Shown: positions 8,217-17,351 of the stretch, piece after piece
Numbering within the stretch: the first letter of the stretch is position 1
Layout of the letters: the number at the start of each line of letters is the position of its first letter
From: an uncultured Collinsella sp.
GTDB taxonomy: Bacteria > Actinomycetota > Coriobacteriia > Coriobacteriales > Coriobacteriaceae
Length of the DNA stretch: 28,056 nt
Assembly: GCA_900542125.1 (NCBI GenBank)
Contig: UQMO01000030.1
Location: forward strand, 1 to 28,056
Reading direction: 5' to 3'
Notes under the pieces: model-generated
What the model was told of the DNA's origin: nothing
The model's input: only the letters and a program-made list of their open reading frames with translations
The model's database searches: none
Translations under genes and position numbers: made by a program

Positions 8217-9779
8217 CTACTTGCCGTCGTCGTCCTCGGCTTCTTCTCTTGCATAGAGCTCTAGCATGCGGCGGCGATATTCGCGCACGGCGAGCTTGGC
8301 GCGCTCCAAGCGGCGGCGCTCACGCGGAGTCAGCTCGGACGGGTCAACCTCATCACCATAGGTCTTATCGGCAAGAAGATGCGCCGCGTCCACGATGCGG
8401 GCATCGATGTGGCCGCTCGCTGCCTCGGCGGAAAGACGCTCGGCAATCGTATCGAGCGTAGGCAGGCCCTCGAATACGCGACCATGGCCATGCGATGTCA
8501 ACAGCTCGTGCTCGCGTGCGAGCAGGCTTGCCAAATCGTGATGAGCACGCAGGATGTCGAGCGCATCGGATGGATGCTCGGCAACTTCTGCCACGGCGGC
8601 AACCGGCGCGGCGTCGACCACACGGTAGAAGAGCTGCGCGAGCAATGGCATCAAGAACACCGTGATGGCACCGGCGGCAACCATGACCGACGCAATATCT
8701 TGCGACAGCGCGCCCGCGTTGACGGCAACGCTTGTCACGGCAACGATGATTGGCAGGGCCGTGGTGCAGTACAGGGCCACGGTAATGCGGCCATACGCCG
8801 ACACATCGCGCGTCGCGGGACAAATGCCCATAGAGATGAGAATCGGCACGGCACGAATAATCAACAACGCCACGATAAAGCCCACGAGCAGACCCGGGCG
8901 CGACGCCACGGCCGTCAGATCGATCTTTGCGCCCGATACGGTAAAGAACACCGGAATCAAAAAGCCGTAGGCCAGGCCGTCGAGCTTGGTCTCGAGCGTA
9001 TGGTTACCCTCGGGGATGATATAGCGCAGGACAAAGCCGGCAGCAAAAGAACCCAACACGATGTCGAGATCAAAGACGGCCGAGAACGCCACGAGCGTGA
9101 CCAGGATGAGCACCGTCAGGCGCACGAAGGTCTGCGACGTGGTATCGGCGCGCTCCTCAACAAACGCAAAGAAGCGGCTGCCGACGCGCTTGGAGCGGCT
9201 CGGGACCACGGCCAGCAACACGCAAACCACCGCAAACAAGCCAAGGATTACGAGCGTTTGTATGCCAGTGCGGGCAGACAACAGCACCGACATGGCGAGC
9301 ACGGGGCCGAGCTCGCCCCAGGTTCCATACGCGAGAATCGAGTCGCCCACACGCGTGCCAGTGAGCGAGCGCTCACGCATGATGGGCACGAGCGTGCCGA
9401 GCGCCGTCGAAGTGAGGGCAAGCGTCACGGCGATACCGTCGAAATGACTAACCGAGAACCACGGGGTAAAGCGCACGGCAAGCCAGGCGATACCAAACGT
9501 GACGACCCACGTCGCCAAGCCGTAGCGCCCCTCGACGCCCGTGATGCTCTTGGGGTCGATCTCAAAGCCGGCAAGCAGGAACAAGAAGGCCAGACCGAGC
9601 TCGGACACAAGCGAGACCTCGGCATCTACATGGATGACGCCGAGCATATGGGGTCCCAGCACCGCGCCGAGCACGAGCAAAAAGACCGTCTCGGGAACGG
9701 GTTTTCCAGGAATCGCCGAGGCGATAAAAGGACTCGCAAAGGCCACGAGTGCGATGATGGCGAGCGAAACGAATGCCAT
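8217..9779 (-). CDS. CPA2-family cation:proton antiporter
   Basis: This 520-aa membrane protein has about twelve hydrophobic segments over residues 1-385 and belongs to the Na+/H+ exchanger (Kef/NapA-like, CPA2) family. Characteristic pieces are PVPETVFLLVLGAVLGPHMLG near the N-terminus, ELGLAFLFLLAGFEIDP (the conserved LLFxxGxExD region) and IPVFFTVSGAKIDL (FFxxxGxxxDL). The last ~125 residues are hydrophilic, charged and probably helical; no Rossmann (TrkA_N/RCK) nucleotide-binding motif is seen, unlike KefB/KefC. The start at 9779 has AGAAAGG upstream. It probably exchanges Na+ or K+ for protons in pH or salt homeostasis; ion specificity cannot be read from the sequence. It is monocistronic, convergent with the SDR gene and divergent from purL. 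Confidence 0.9.
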   Translation of the reverse strand: MAFVSLAIIALVAFASPFIASAIPGKPVPETVFLLVLGAVLGPHMLGVIHVDAEVSLVSELGLAFLFLLAGFEIDPKSITGVEGRYGLATWVVTFGIAWLAVRFTPWFSVSHFDGIAVTLALTSTALGTLVPIMRERSLTGTRVGDSILAYGTWGELGPVLAMSVLLSARTGIQTLVILGLFAVVCVLLAVVPSRSKRVGSRFFAFVEERADTTSQTFVRLTVLILVTLVAFSAVFDLDIVLGSFAAGFVLRYIIPEGNHTLETKLDGLAYGFLIPVFFTVSGAKIDLTAVASRPGLLVGFIVALLIIRAVPILISMGICPATRDVSAYGRITVALYCTTALPIIVAVTSVAVNAGALSQDIASVMVAAGAITVFLMPLLAQLFYRVVDAAPVAAVAEVAEHPSDALDILRAHHDLASLLAREHELLTSHGHGRVFEGLPTLDTIAERLSAEAASGHIDARIVDAAHLLADKTYGDEVDPSELTPRERRRLERAKLAVREYRRRMLELYAREEAEDDDGK

Positions 9780-9806
9780 GTGATGCCTTTCTCTTGATTG
9801 CGCATC

Positions 9807-9815
9807 ACTGTAGCA
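9807..9815 (-). promoter_or_regulatory. Extended -10 promoter of the antiporter gene
   Basis: On the minus strand TGCTACAGT (TGn plus TACAGT) lies 28 nt upstream of the start codon, a suitable leader length. No clear -35 is present, as is usual with extended -10 promoters. Confidence 0.4.
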
Positions 9816-9963
9816 CCCTCGCCGTCCTCAACGCGCCACGAGCTGTCGTATCATAGTGAGGTTTACAAACATGTGGCTCAAGGCGACCACGAGGCTTGCC
9901 CCGCAAACCGACCGCTGCCGCATACCGTACCGTACGCCCAACCGATCAGGAAGGCAGGAACCA

Positions 9964-12900
9964 ATGGTCTCTCGTATCTACGTGGAGAAGAAACCCGGGT
10001 TCGACGTCGAGGCTCAGCAGCTCAAGGGCGAGCTGACCGAAATTCTCGGCATCAAGGGCATCGAGGCCCTGAGGATCATCAACCGCTACGACGTCGAGGG
10101 CATCGACGAGGAGCTTTTCCGCTCCTGCGTGCCGACCGTCTTTAGCGAGCCCCAGGTCGATGTGACCTACGACGAGCTCCCCGCAAGCGATGGCGCCGTC
10201 TTTGCCGTCGAATTCCTGCCTGGCCAGTTTGACCAGCGCGCCGACTCCGCCAGCGAGTGCGTGCAGCTCATCAGCCAGGGCGAGCGCCCCGCCGTGCGCT
10301 CCGCCAAGGTCTATATGATCTCGGGCGCTCTGAACGAGGCCGCCATTGATGCCATCAAGCACTACGTGGTGAACCCCGTCGAGGCGCGCATCGCCTCGCT
10401 CGACCTGCCCGAGACGCTGTACATGGAGACCCCCGAGCCCCAGCCCGTCGAGGTGCTCGACGGTTTCCGCGAGCTCGACGAAGCCGGCCTTGCCGCCTTT
10501 ATCGCCGATCGCGGCCTTGCCATGGACGAGGCGGACATCGCCTTCTGCCAGCAGTACTTCCGCGATGAGGACCGCGACCCCACCATCACCGAGATCCGCG
10601 TGATCGACACCTACTGGTCCGACCACTGCCGCCACACCACCTTCGGCACCGTCCTGGACGACGTGACGATCGACGACGCCGTGGTGCAGCAAGCCTTCGA
10701 CCGCTACATGGAGATGCGCCACGAACTCGGCCGCGACGCCAAGCCCGTCTGCCTCATGGACATGGGCACCATCGGCGCCAAGTACCTTAAGAAGACCGGC
10801 GTCATGACCGATGTCGACGAATCCGAGGAGATCAACGCCTGCACCGTCAAGGTAAAGGTCGATGTCGATGGCGAGGACCAGGACTGGCTGTTCCTCTTTA
10901 AGAACGAGACCCACAACCACCCGACCGAGATCGAGCCCTTCGGCGGTGCCGCCACCTGCGTGGGCGGCGCCATCCGCGACCCGCTCTCGGGCCGCAGCTA
11001 TGTTTACCAGGCCATGCGCGTCACCGGCGCCGGCGACCCTACCGTCCCGGTTTCCGAGACGCTCGAGGGCAAGCTGCCGCAGCGCAAGCTTGTGACCACT
11101 GCCGCCGCCGGCTACTCCAGCTACGGCAACCAGATCGGCCTTGCCACCGGTCAGGTCAACGAGCTCTATCACCCCGGCTACGTGGCCAAGCGCATGGAGG
11201 TCGGCGCCGTCGTGGGCGCTACCCCGGCAAACCACGTGCGTCGCGAGTGCCCCGCCCCCACCGACAAGATCATCCTGCTGGGCGGCCGCACCGGCCGTGA
11301 CGGCATCGGCGGCGCCACCGGCTCATCCAAAACCCAGAACACCGAGTCCATCGAGACCTCGGGCGCCGAGGTCCAGAAGGGCAACGCCCCGGTCGAGCGC
11401 AAGCTGCAGCGTCTGTTCCGCCGCGGCGACGCCTGCCGCCTGATCAAGCGCTGCAACGACTTTGGCGCCGGCGGCGTCTCGGTCGCCGTGGGCGAACTTG
11501 CCGACGGCCTGTATGTCGACCTGGACACCGTGACTAAGAAGTACGACGGCCTGGACGGCACCGAGCTCGCCATCTCCGAGTCCCAGGAGCGTATGGCCTG
11601 CGCCGTCGCCGACGGTGACGTCGAGGAGTTTATGGGCTACGCCGCCGAGGAGAACCTCGAGGCGACCGTTATCGCCGAGGTTACCGCCGAGCCGCGCATG
11701 CGCATGGCCTGGAACGGTGTCGCCATCGTCGACCTATCCCGCGAGTTCCTCAACTCCAACGGTGCACCCAAGCACCAGGTCGCCCACGTCTGTGCCCGCA
11801 GCGTGTGGCAGCCCAGCTGGGCCGGCACCACGCTTGCCGAGCGCATGACCTCGCTGGTCACCGACCTCAACGTCGCCTCCAACAAGGGCCTTTCCGAGCG
11901 CTTCGACTCCACCATCGGCGCCGCGACCGTGCTTATGCCTTTTGGCGGCAAGACGCAGCTCACCCCGAGCTCGGCCATGGTCGCCAAGTTCCCCGTGGAC
12001 GGCGAGACCACCACGGCGAGCGCCATGGCATGGGGCTTCAACCCCTACCTGATGGAGGCCGACCAGTTTGCTGGCGCCTACCTGTCCGTGGTCGAGTCCA
12101 TCGCCAAGCTCGTGGCCGCCGGCTTTGAGCACAAGCGCGCCTACCTCTCCTTCCAGGAGTACTTCGAGCGCCTGCGCACCGAGGCCGAGCGCTGGGGCAA
12201 GCCCATGGCAGCCGTCCTGGGCGCCCTTATGGCCCAGGTCGATCTGGGTGCCGGTGCCATCGGCGGCAAGGACTCTATGAGCGGCTCGTTTGAGGACGAG
12301 GCCGGTGAGCTCAACGTTCCGCCGACCCTGATCAGCTTCGCTGTTGCCGTGGGTAAGGCTGCCCGTGCCGTCTCGCCCGAGTTCAAGGGTCTGACGCATC
12401 GCGTCGTCCGCATCGCCCCCGCCACCTACGGCAAGGACTACCGCCCCGACGCTCAGCAGCTGCTCGCCGCGTTTGACGCCGTCGAGGCGCTCACCGCCAA
12501 CGGCGACGCCCTGGCAGTCTCCACGCCCGGCTACGGCTGCGGCGCCGAGAGCCTCTTTAAGATGTGCGTCGGCAACCAGATCGGCATCGAGCTTGCCGAG
12601 GACGTGGACGTGGAGAGCCTCTTCACCCCGCTCTACGGCAGCTTTATCGTCGAGCTCGCCGAGGACGCCGAGCTGCCCGAGGTCGCCGACGGCGTTGTCG
12701 TCGAGCCCCTGGGCACCACCGTCGAGGGCTATGTCATCGACACCGGCTCTGAAGTCATCGAGCTCGCCGAGCTCCAGGAGGCCTGGGAGAGCGGCATCGA
12801 GGGCGTCTTCGCCTACCGCAGCGTCGGCGAGACCCCCGAGGTCGAGACCATCGACTTCCGTGCCAAGAATATCCACGTGTACGGCGGCGCCAAGATCGCC

Positions 12901-13710
12901 CGTCCGCGCGTGATCATCCCCGTGTTCCCCGGCAACAACTGCGAGTACGACAGCGCCCGCGCCTTCCGCGCAGCCGGTGCCGAGGCCGACACCTTCGTGA
13001 TCAACAACCTCACGCCCGAGGCCGTCGCCGAGAGCACCCACGAGCTCGCCCGCCGCATCCGTGCAAGCCAGATCGTCATGATCCCCGGCGGCTTCTCGGG
13101 CGGTGACGAGCCCGACGGCTCCGCCAAGTTCATCACGGCGTTCTTCCGCGCTCCCGAGGTCACCGAGGCAGTCCGCGACCTGCTCAAGGCCCGCGACGGC
13201 CTGATGCTGGGCATCTGTAACGGCTTCCAGGCTCTGGTCAAGCTCGGCCTGGTGCCCTACGGTGACATCGTCGATGCCACGCCGGATGCACCCACGCTGA
13301 CGTTCAACACCATCGGCCGCCATCAGAGCCGCCTGGTGCGCACCCGTATCTCGTCCAACCTGTCCCCGTGGCTGTCGCAGTGCAGCCTGGACGACCCCTA
13401 CACCGTCGCCATCAGCCACGGCGAGGGCCGCTTTGTCGCCAACGACGAGGTGCTCGCCCAGCTGATCGCCAACGGCCAGGTCGCCACGCAGTACGTGGGC
13501 GAGGACGGCAAGCCGAGCATGGACCTTTCCGTCAACCCCAACGGCTCCGCACTTGCCATCGAGGGCATCACGAGCCCCGACGGCCGCGTCCTGGGCAAGA
13601 TGGGCCATGCCGAGCGCCGCGGCGACAACCTGTACCGCAACGTGCCCGAGCATGTCCCCGGCGACAAGTTCATGCCGATCTTTGAGAGCGGCGTGGCCTA
13701 CTTCGCTTAA
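9964..13710 (+). CDS. purL: Phosphoribosylformylglycinamidine synthase, single-chain (PurL with glutaminase domain)
   Basis: This 1248-aa enzyme performs the fourth step of purine synthesis, converting FGAR, glutamine and ATP to FGAM. It is the large fused form: an N-terminal PurS-like and linker region, FGAM-synthase domains (DTYWSDHCRHTTF, ETHNHPTEIEPFGGAATC, NDFGAGGVSVAVGELADG) and a C-terminal class I glutamine amidotransferase from about residue 980. The glutaminase triad is visible: Cys1085 in LGICNGFQAL, with His1215 and Glu1217 in GHAER. The start at 9964 follows GCAGGAACCA and begins the family-like sequence MVSRIYVEKKPGFDVEA; the open frame extends 36 codons further without such character. 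No other pur genes adjoin. A terminator follows. Confidence 0.96.
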   Translation: MVSRIYVEKKPGFDVEAQQLKGELTEILGIKGIEALRIINRYDVEGIDEELFRSCVPTVFSEPQVDVTYDELPASDGAVFAVEFLPGQFDQRADSASECVQLISQGERPAVRSAKVYMISGALNEAAIDAIKHYVVNPVEARIASLDLPETLYMETPEPQPVEVLDGFRELDEAGLAAFIADRGLAMDEADIAFCQQYFRDEDRDPTITEIRVIDTYWSDHCRHTTFGTVLDDVTIDDAVVQQAFDRYMEMRHELGRDAKPVCLMDMGTIGAKYLKKTGVMTDVDESEEINACTVKVKVDVDGEDQDWLFLFKNETHNHPTEIEPFGGAATCVGGAIRDPLSGRSYVYQAMRVTGAGDPTVPVSETLEGKLPQRKLVTTAAAGYSSYGNQIGLATGQVNELYHPGYVAKRMEVGAVVGATPANHVRRECPAPTDKIILLGGRTGRDGIGGATGSSKTQNTESIETSGAEVQKGNAPVERKLQRLFRRGDACRLIKRCNDFGAGGVSVAVGELADGLYVDLDTVTKKYDGLDGTELAISESQERMACAVADGDVEEFMGYAAEENLEATVIAEVTAEPRMRMAWNGVAIVDLSREFLNSNGAPKHQVAHVCARSVWQPSWAGTTLAERMTSLVTDLNVASNKGLSERFDSTIGAATVLMPFGGKTQLTPSSAMVAKFPVDGETTTASAMAWGFNPYLMEADQFAGAYLSVVESIAKLVAAGFEHKRAYLSFQEYFERLRTEAERWGKPMAAVLGALMAQVDLGAGAIGGKDSMSGSFEDEAGELNVPPTLISFAVAVGKAARAVSPEFKGLTHRVVRIAPATYGKDYRPDAQQLLAAFDAVEALTANGDALAVSTPGYGCGAESLFKMCVGNQIGIELAEDVDVESLFTPLYGSFIVELAEDAELPEVADGVVVEPLGTTVEGYVIDTGSEVIELAELQEAWESGIEGVFAYRSVGETPEVETIDFRAKNIHVYGGAKIARPRVIIPVFPGNNCEYDSARAFRAAGAEADTFVINNLTPEAVAESTHELARRIRASQIVMIPGGFSGGDEPDGSAKFITAFFRAPEVTEAVRDLLKARDGLMLGICNGFQALVKLGLVPYGDIVDATPDAPTLTFNTIGRHQSRLVRTRISSNLSPWLSQCSLDDPYTVAISHGEGRFVANDEVLAQLIANGQVATQYVGEDGKPSMDLSVNPNGSALAIEGITSPDGRVLGKMGHAERRGDNLYRNVPEHVPGDKFMPIFESGVAYFA

Positions 13711-13724
13711 TGCGTCCCATCGGG

Positions 13725-13730
13725 TACAAT
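13725..13730 (+). promoter_or_regulatory. Possible -10 element upstream of the purL terminator
   Basis: TACAAT sits 14 nt after the purL stop and just before the hairpin at 13747. If active, transcription would begin near 13737 and run straight into that hairpin before reaching the EamA gene. The -35 region is weak (TTCGCT at 17-nt spacing). Confidence 0.3.
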
Positions 13731-13746
13731 CCCCTCGGGTAACAAC

Positions 13747-13783
13747 ACCCGCCACCGGCACCCCCGGTGGCGGGTTCTTTTTT
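13747..13783 (+). terminator. Intrinsic terminator after purL
   Basis: A perfect 12-bp stem (13747-13758 with 13764-13775) with a 5-nt loop is followed by TCTTTTTT. It ends purL and lies only 25 nt before the next gene's start codon, so it also sits in that gene's leader. Confidence 0.93.
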
Positions 13784-13808
13784 GCTTCGCGCATACAGGA
13801 AGGACATC

Positions 13809-14744
13809 ATGCAAAGCCGCAAGCCGTATCTCGCCACCCTGCCCGGACTCATCCTGGGCTGCCTTGTTTGCTGTGCACTCTGGGGGTCGGCTTTCCCCTG
13901 CATCAAAATCGGCTACGCACTCTTTGGTATCCCAGCGCACGATAGCGCCTCGCAGCTGCTCTTTGCAGGATTGCGCTTCACGCTTGCCGGTGCCCTGGTC
14001 ATCGTCGGCATGAGCGCGGCCCAACGCCGCCCGCTCGTTCCGCAGGTGCGCGATATCAAGCCCATCTTTGTCTTGTCGCTCTTCCAGACTATCGGGCAGT
14101 ACTTCTTTTTCTACCTGGGACTCTCGCGCGCCAGCGCCATGTCGAGCTCCATCATCGAGGCCAGCGCCAACTTCCTCGCAATCCTCTTTGCCGCCCTGGC
14201 ATTTCACACCGAGAAGCTCAGTACGGCCAAGGTGCTTGGCTGTGCGCTGGGCTTTGCCGGCGTCGCGCTCGTCAACCTTTCGGGCGCAGATGACACCTTT
14301 GGCTTCAGGCTCGATGGCGAGGGCTTTATCCTAGCCTCCACTGTCGCGGGTGCTCTTTCGACCTGCCTGATCGGTATCTTCTCGCGCGAGCACGACGGCG
14401 TCTTGCTTGCCGGGTGGCAGTTCTTGGTCGGCGGCCTGGTCCTCACCGCCATCGGCTTTTTGATGGGTGGCGCGCTCTCCCCCACAGCGATTGTCCCCGC
14501 CATCGCGCTCATCATCTACATGGCGCTTATCTCCGCGGTCGCCTACTCGCTGTGGTCGCGCCTGCTTGCCGTCAACCCCGTCAGCCGCGTCTCTGTCTTT
14601 GGATTTATGAACCCGGTCTTTGGCGTGCTGCTGAGCGCACTGCTGCTCGGCGAGGGCGCTGGCACGAGCCCCGTTACCGTCATCGTTGCCCTGCTGTTGG
14701 TCTGCGGCGGCATCATCATCGTCAACAAACCTAAAAAGGCCTAG
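13809..14744 (+). CDS. EamA/DMT-superfamily transporter
   Basis: This 311-aa membrane protein has ten hydrophobic segments arranged as two EamA repeats, the standard drug/metabolite exporter architecture. The first repeat starts GCLVCCALWGSAFPCIKIG (the conserved WGxxFxxxK pattern); the second contains SAVAYSLWSRLLAVNPVSRVS and FMNPVFGVLLSALLLGE, a frequent DMT signature. The C-terminus ends with basic residues (NKPKKA). The start at 13809 has CAGGAAGG upstream; a longer frame from 13767 would start inside the purL terminator. The substrate is unknown; related proteins export amino acids or metabolites. Confidence 0.9.
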   Translation: MQSRKPYLATLPGLILGCLVCCALWGSAFPCIKIGYALFGIPAHDSASQLLFAGLRFTLAGALVIVGMSAAQRRPLVPQVRDIKPIFVLSLFQTIGQYFFFYLGLSRASAMSSSIIEASANFLAILFAALAFHTEKLSTAKVLGCALGFAGVALVNLSGADDTFGFRLDGEGFILASTVAGALSTCLIGIFSREHDGVLLAGWQFLVGGLVLTAIGFLMGGALSPTAIVPAIALIIYMALISAVAYSLWSRLLAVNPVSRVSVFGFMNPVFGVLLSALLLGEGAGTSPVTVIVALLLVCGGIIIVNKPKKA

Positions 14745-14811
14745 TAGGCCACCCCGTTCCGAGAAAAAGACGAGGCGCATCTTCGACAGTCGCTACTAAT
14801 CCCGCCAACAC

Positions 14812-14857
14812 AAAGGGGGCGCTCAACCATCGCAACGGTCGTGCGCCCCCTTTTTCT
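14812..14857. terminator. Terminator between EamA transporter and diguanylate cyclase genes
   Basis: AAAGGGGGCGC (14812-14822) pairs with GCGCCCCCTTT (14843-14853) around a 20-nt loop and is followed by TTCT on the plus strand. The T-run is good for the plus direction. The minus strand ends CCCCCTTTGTG, so it may also serve the convergent cyclase gene. Confidence 0.85.
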
Positions 14858-15998
14858 AGCGTATCTGGACGCCGACTTTCTTCTTCTCGCCCTTGACGCG
14901 ATAGAGCTCCGCATCGGCAGCACGAAGCAAATCCTGCCAGGTATCGATCCCATCGCCAACCCGCGCGTAACCGATAGACATCTGCAACAGATACGGCACC
15001 TCGGCACGAGCGAGTTCGTCGTTGATCGCCGTGCACAGGTCTATGATGTCCCGTTCCGTCGCTGCCTTTTGGAGCACCACGAACTCATCGCCGCCATAGC
15101 GCGCGATAAAGCCGCCGGACATCGAACAGACGTCCTTGAGCGCCTTCGAAACAACCTGAAGGGCATGGTCGCCCTCGACATGTCCATAGTGGTCGTTAAT
15201 CTGCTTAAAGCCGTCAGCATCCATCATCAGCAGATACACATCATCGGCCTGGTCAGCACCCGAGAACAGCGACAGCATATAGGTCTCAAAACGGTTACGG
15301 TTGTTGAGTCCAGTCAACGGGTCAGTCGAGATCAGCTGCTCCTGGTAGACGATATAGAGCAGCAAAATACTGATCATTATGCCGACGCAAAGGCCGGGCA
15401 CCGAAAATACGACCTGAAAGGTACCGCCCACCAGAGCGGGGACCGCGAAAAAGGCGAGGGTGCGATAAATGGCCTTCTTTTGCAGGCTTTCGACTTTTCG
15501 AGCCTGAATAAAGGCATGCAAGGACGTATATATGACGTAGCAGTAGCTAACGATAGGCTGAATCATATAAAGCGCTCCGCGACGATATACGCCCCGCGCA
15601 TCGATATAGAACATAGCGTGCGTCCAGTAGCTGATAAATGCCAGAACGACCACCAATGCGGTTGGCAACGTTAAAAGTACCACCCTATAGGGCGTGGTCA
15701 GGAGCCGTGAGCCCTGCATCGTCTCGGAATAGAAAAACCAAATGAGGCACGCGATGGCGAACAGCGAAAACGAAACCGCGTTGGAAATCCAGTTGGCCGT
15801 GATGCCTACAGGAGTGCTCACGCCGTCCGAGAGCGTCCAGATCATATCGAAGAAAATGTAGGCAGCAGACGTGTAGCCCAGCATGCTAAACAAAAGCTGC
15901 TGGGTGCTCGAGAACAGGGAGCGACGGCTTCGTACGGCAAGTCCGATAAGAATAATCATGCATAGCAGGAATATCTCGATCTTGAGTGCCTTTACCAC
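14856..15998 (-). CDS. Membrane-bound diguanylate cyclase (GGDEF domain)
   Basis: This 380-aa protein has about seven hydrophobic segments in residues 1-215, a likely membrane sensor, followed by a GGDEF domain that makes cyclic di-GMP from GTP. The domain opens with DPLTGLNNRNRFETY, carries DADGFKQINDHYGHVEGD, and has the intact active site RYGGDEF near residue 300. No RxxD inhibitory site is seen five residues before it (the sequence is SGGFIA), so product feedback may be weak. The start is GTG at 15998 with GGGAGG 7 nt upstream. No EAL or HD-GYP partner is nearby. The sensed signal is unknown. Confidence 0.92.
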   Translation of the reverse strand: MVKALKIEIFLLCMIILIGLAVRSRRSLFSSTQQLLFSMLGYTSAAYIFFDMIWTLSDGVSTPVGITANWISNAVSFSLFAIACLIWFFYSETMQGSRLLTTPYRVVLLTLPTALVVVLAFISYWTHAMFYIDARGVYRRGALYMIQPIVSYCYVIYTSLHAFIQARKVESLQKKAIYRTLAFFAVPALVGGTFQVVFSVPGLCVGIMISILLLYIVYQEQLISTDPLTGLNNRNRFETYMLSLFSGADQADDVYLLMMDADGFKQINDHYGHVEGDHALQVVSKALKDVCSMSGGFIARYGGDEFVVLQKAATERDIIDLCTAINDELARAEVPYLLQMSIGYARVGDGIDTWQDLLRAADAELYRVKGEKKKVGVQIR

Positions 15999-16089
15999 TA
16001 GACGCCCTCCCTTCAATATCCAAGTGGCCAGAATCGCCCAATTCGAATCTGAGCAACAAACACCCCCTACTCCGCAGGGGTAAGGGGAA

Positions 16090-16141
16090 TAACAGCAGAG
16101 CGACCGAACGTCACTGCAAGACAGCTCTCGTTCGGGCGCTC
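16090..16141 (-). terminator. Probable terminator after kdgT
   Basis: On the minus strand GAGCGCCCGAACG (16141-16129) pairs with CGTTCGGTCGCTC (16110-16098), 12 of 13 positions, around an 18-nt loop, then TGCTGTTATT. It lies 46 nt past the kdgT stop. The T-tract is interrupted. Confidence 0.5.
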
Positions 16142-16186
16142 AAACGGCGCGAGTTGCACGCCGGAATCATTGATGGGTATCGATTG

Positions 16187-17209
16187 CTACTCGCCATCGA
16201 TGTCGGTCGCGACAGCCTCTTCGATGGCCTCGACACCGGCAGGCGACAGGTCTTCCTTGCTCTGGCAGAACTTCTTATCGACCCAGCCGGTCAGAATCGG
16301 GGCCATGATTGCCGTGATGATGACGGCAGTGGCGATCTGCGCATACGCGGTGGGCGCAAGCTCGGCATAGCGCGGAGCGACCTCGGCGAGGGCGACCGGC
16401 GTGGTCATGGCCGTGCCGGCAATGGTGGAACATGCCACAGCCGCCTTACCATTGCCGCCACACAGGCGCTCGAAGGCAAAGGTAATGGGACCGACGATAA
16501 AGAGCGTGATGAGGCCCAGCAGGATGCCCGAAATGCCACCGGCGATGAAGCTCGAAAGGCTCATGGACGCACCGAGCTGAAAACCAATTACAGCGATCGC
16601 GGGATTGGCGCCGGGAACCAGCAGGTTCTTGATAAACGGGAACAAGTTGCCCAGGACCATGCCGATAACAAGCGGCAGGATGGATCCGATGATGGTGCCG
16701 ACGGGGATGTTGGCGAGACCCGAAACACCAAGGATGATCATCGTGACGGCGGGGCCGGCCGTAAAGAACAGGATACCGACAGCGCCCTGCTCGGACTCAT
16801 CGCCGAACTCGCCCATGATGCCCGTATAGAGCGCCATGTTGCAAAACGTAATGCCGCCGATGATGGAAACCGAGCTCAGGCCTAAAAAGTTATCGTTAAA
16901 GAAGTACGCGACGCCCAGACCCAGCGCGGCTGCCACTACAAGCTTAGGAATCAGCACGACGATGCCGGTCTTGATGGCGCCCGGCGTGGACTTAAAGCTG
17001 ATGCCGGCGCCCACAAACAGCAGGATCGCGGCGACGATGGTATTGGAGCCACCGCGGCAGGCAGCCGTAAAGAAGCCGCCGATCTCAAAAACCTGCGGGC
17101 AGAAGGTGTTGAGCAAAAGACCGACGATCATGGGATAGATCATGATGTCGCCCGGGATGCGCGGGACCTTGAATTTCTTTTGCTCGTTGGCGGTTGCTTC
17201 CTGTGCCAT
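16187..17209 (-). CDS. kdgT: 2-keto-3-deoxygluconate permease family transporter (KdgT-like)
   Basis: This 340-aa membrane protein has about ten hydrophobic segments and matches the KdgT family (PF03812), which imports 2-keto-3-deoxygluconate by proton symport during pectin or uronate use. Family-like stretches include FKVPRIPGDIMIYPMIVGLLLNTF at the N-terminus, ITFCNMALYTGIMGEFGD in the centre and ACSTIAGTAMTTPVALAEVAP near the C-terminus. The C-terminal tail is acidic. The ATG at 17209 follows GGGGGTTTC; a TTG ten codons upstream is less likely. No kdgK, kdgA or uronate gene adjoins, so the substrate assignment rests on family only. It sits between azlCD and the cyclase, all on the same strand. 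Confidence 0.87.
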   Translation of the reverse strand: MAQEATANEQKKFKVPRIPGDIMIYPMIVGLLLNTFCPQVFEIGGFFTAACRGGSNTIVAAILLFVGAGISFKSTPGAIKTGIVVLIPKLVVAAALGLGVAYFFNDNFLGLSSVSIIGGITFCNMALYTGIMGEFGDESEQGAVGILFFTAGPAVTMIILGVSGLANIPVGTIIGSILPLVIGMVLGNLFPFIKNLLVPGANPAIAVIGFQLGASMSLSSFIAGGISGILLGLITLFIVGPITFAFERLCGGNGKAAVACSTIAGTAMTTPVALAEVAPRYAELAPTAYAQIATAVIITAIMAPILTGWVDKKFCQSKEDLSPAGVEAIEEAVATDIDGE

Positions 17210-17351
17210 GAAACCCCCATTTCCGCTGACGGGGTACAAAAGCCCACGTCACGCTTTGCTACAGTAAAGTTTGACCATGGTACCAGAAGAAGCAGACCAG
17301 CTCGATGAGAAATTCGATTCGTTAGGCCAGAGCAGCAAACGCGCCTTGCTC

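Noticed and set aside
8217..8600. RCK/TrkA_N regulatory domain at the antiporter C-terminus
   Set aside because: The tail is charged and helical but lacks a GxGxxG nucleotide-binding motif.
8379..9797. A 472-codon plus-strand frame opposite the antiporter
   Set aside because: Arg/His/Gln-rich shadow of a membrane-protein gene.
11734..13794. A 686-codon open frame on the minus strand opposite purL
   Set aside because: Antisense shadow with Gly/Asp/Val/His-rich composition; PurL on the plus strand is unambiguous.
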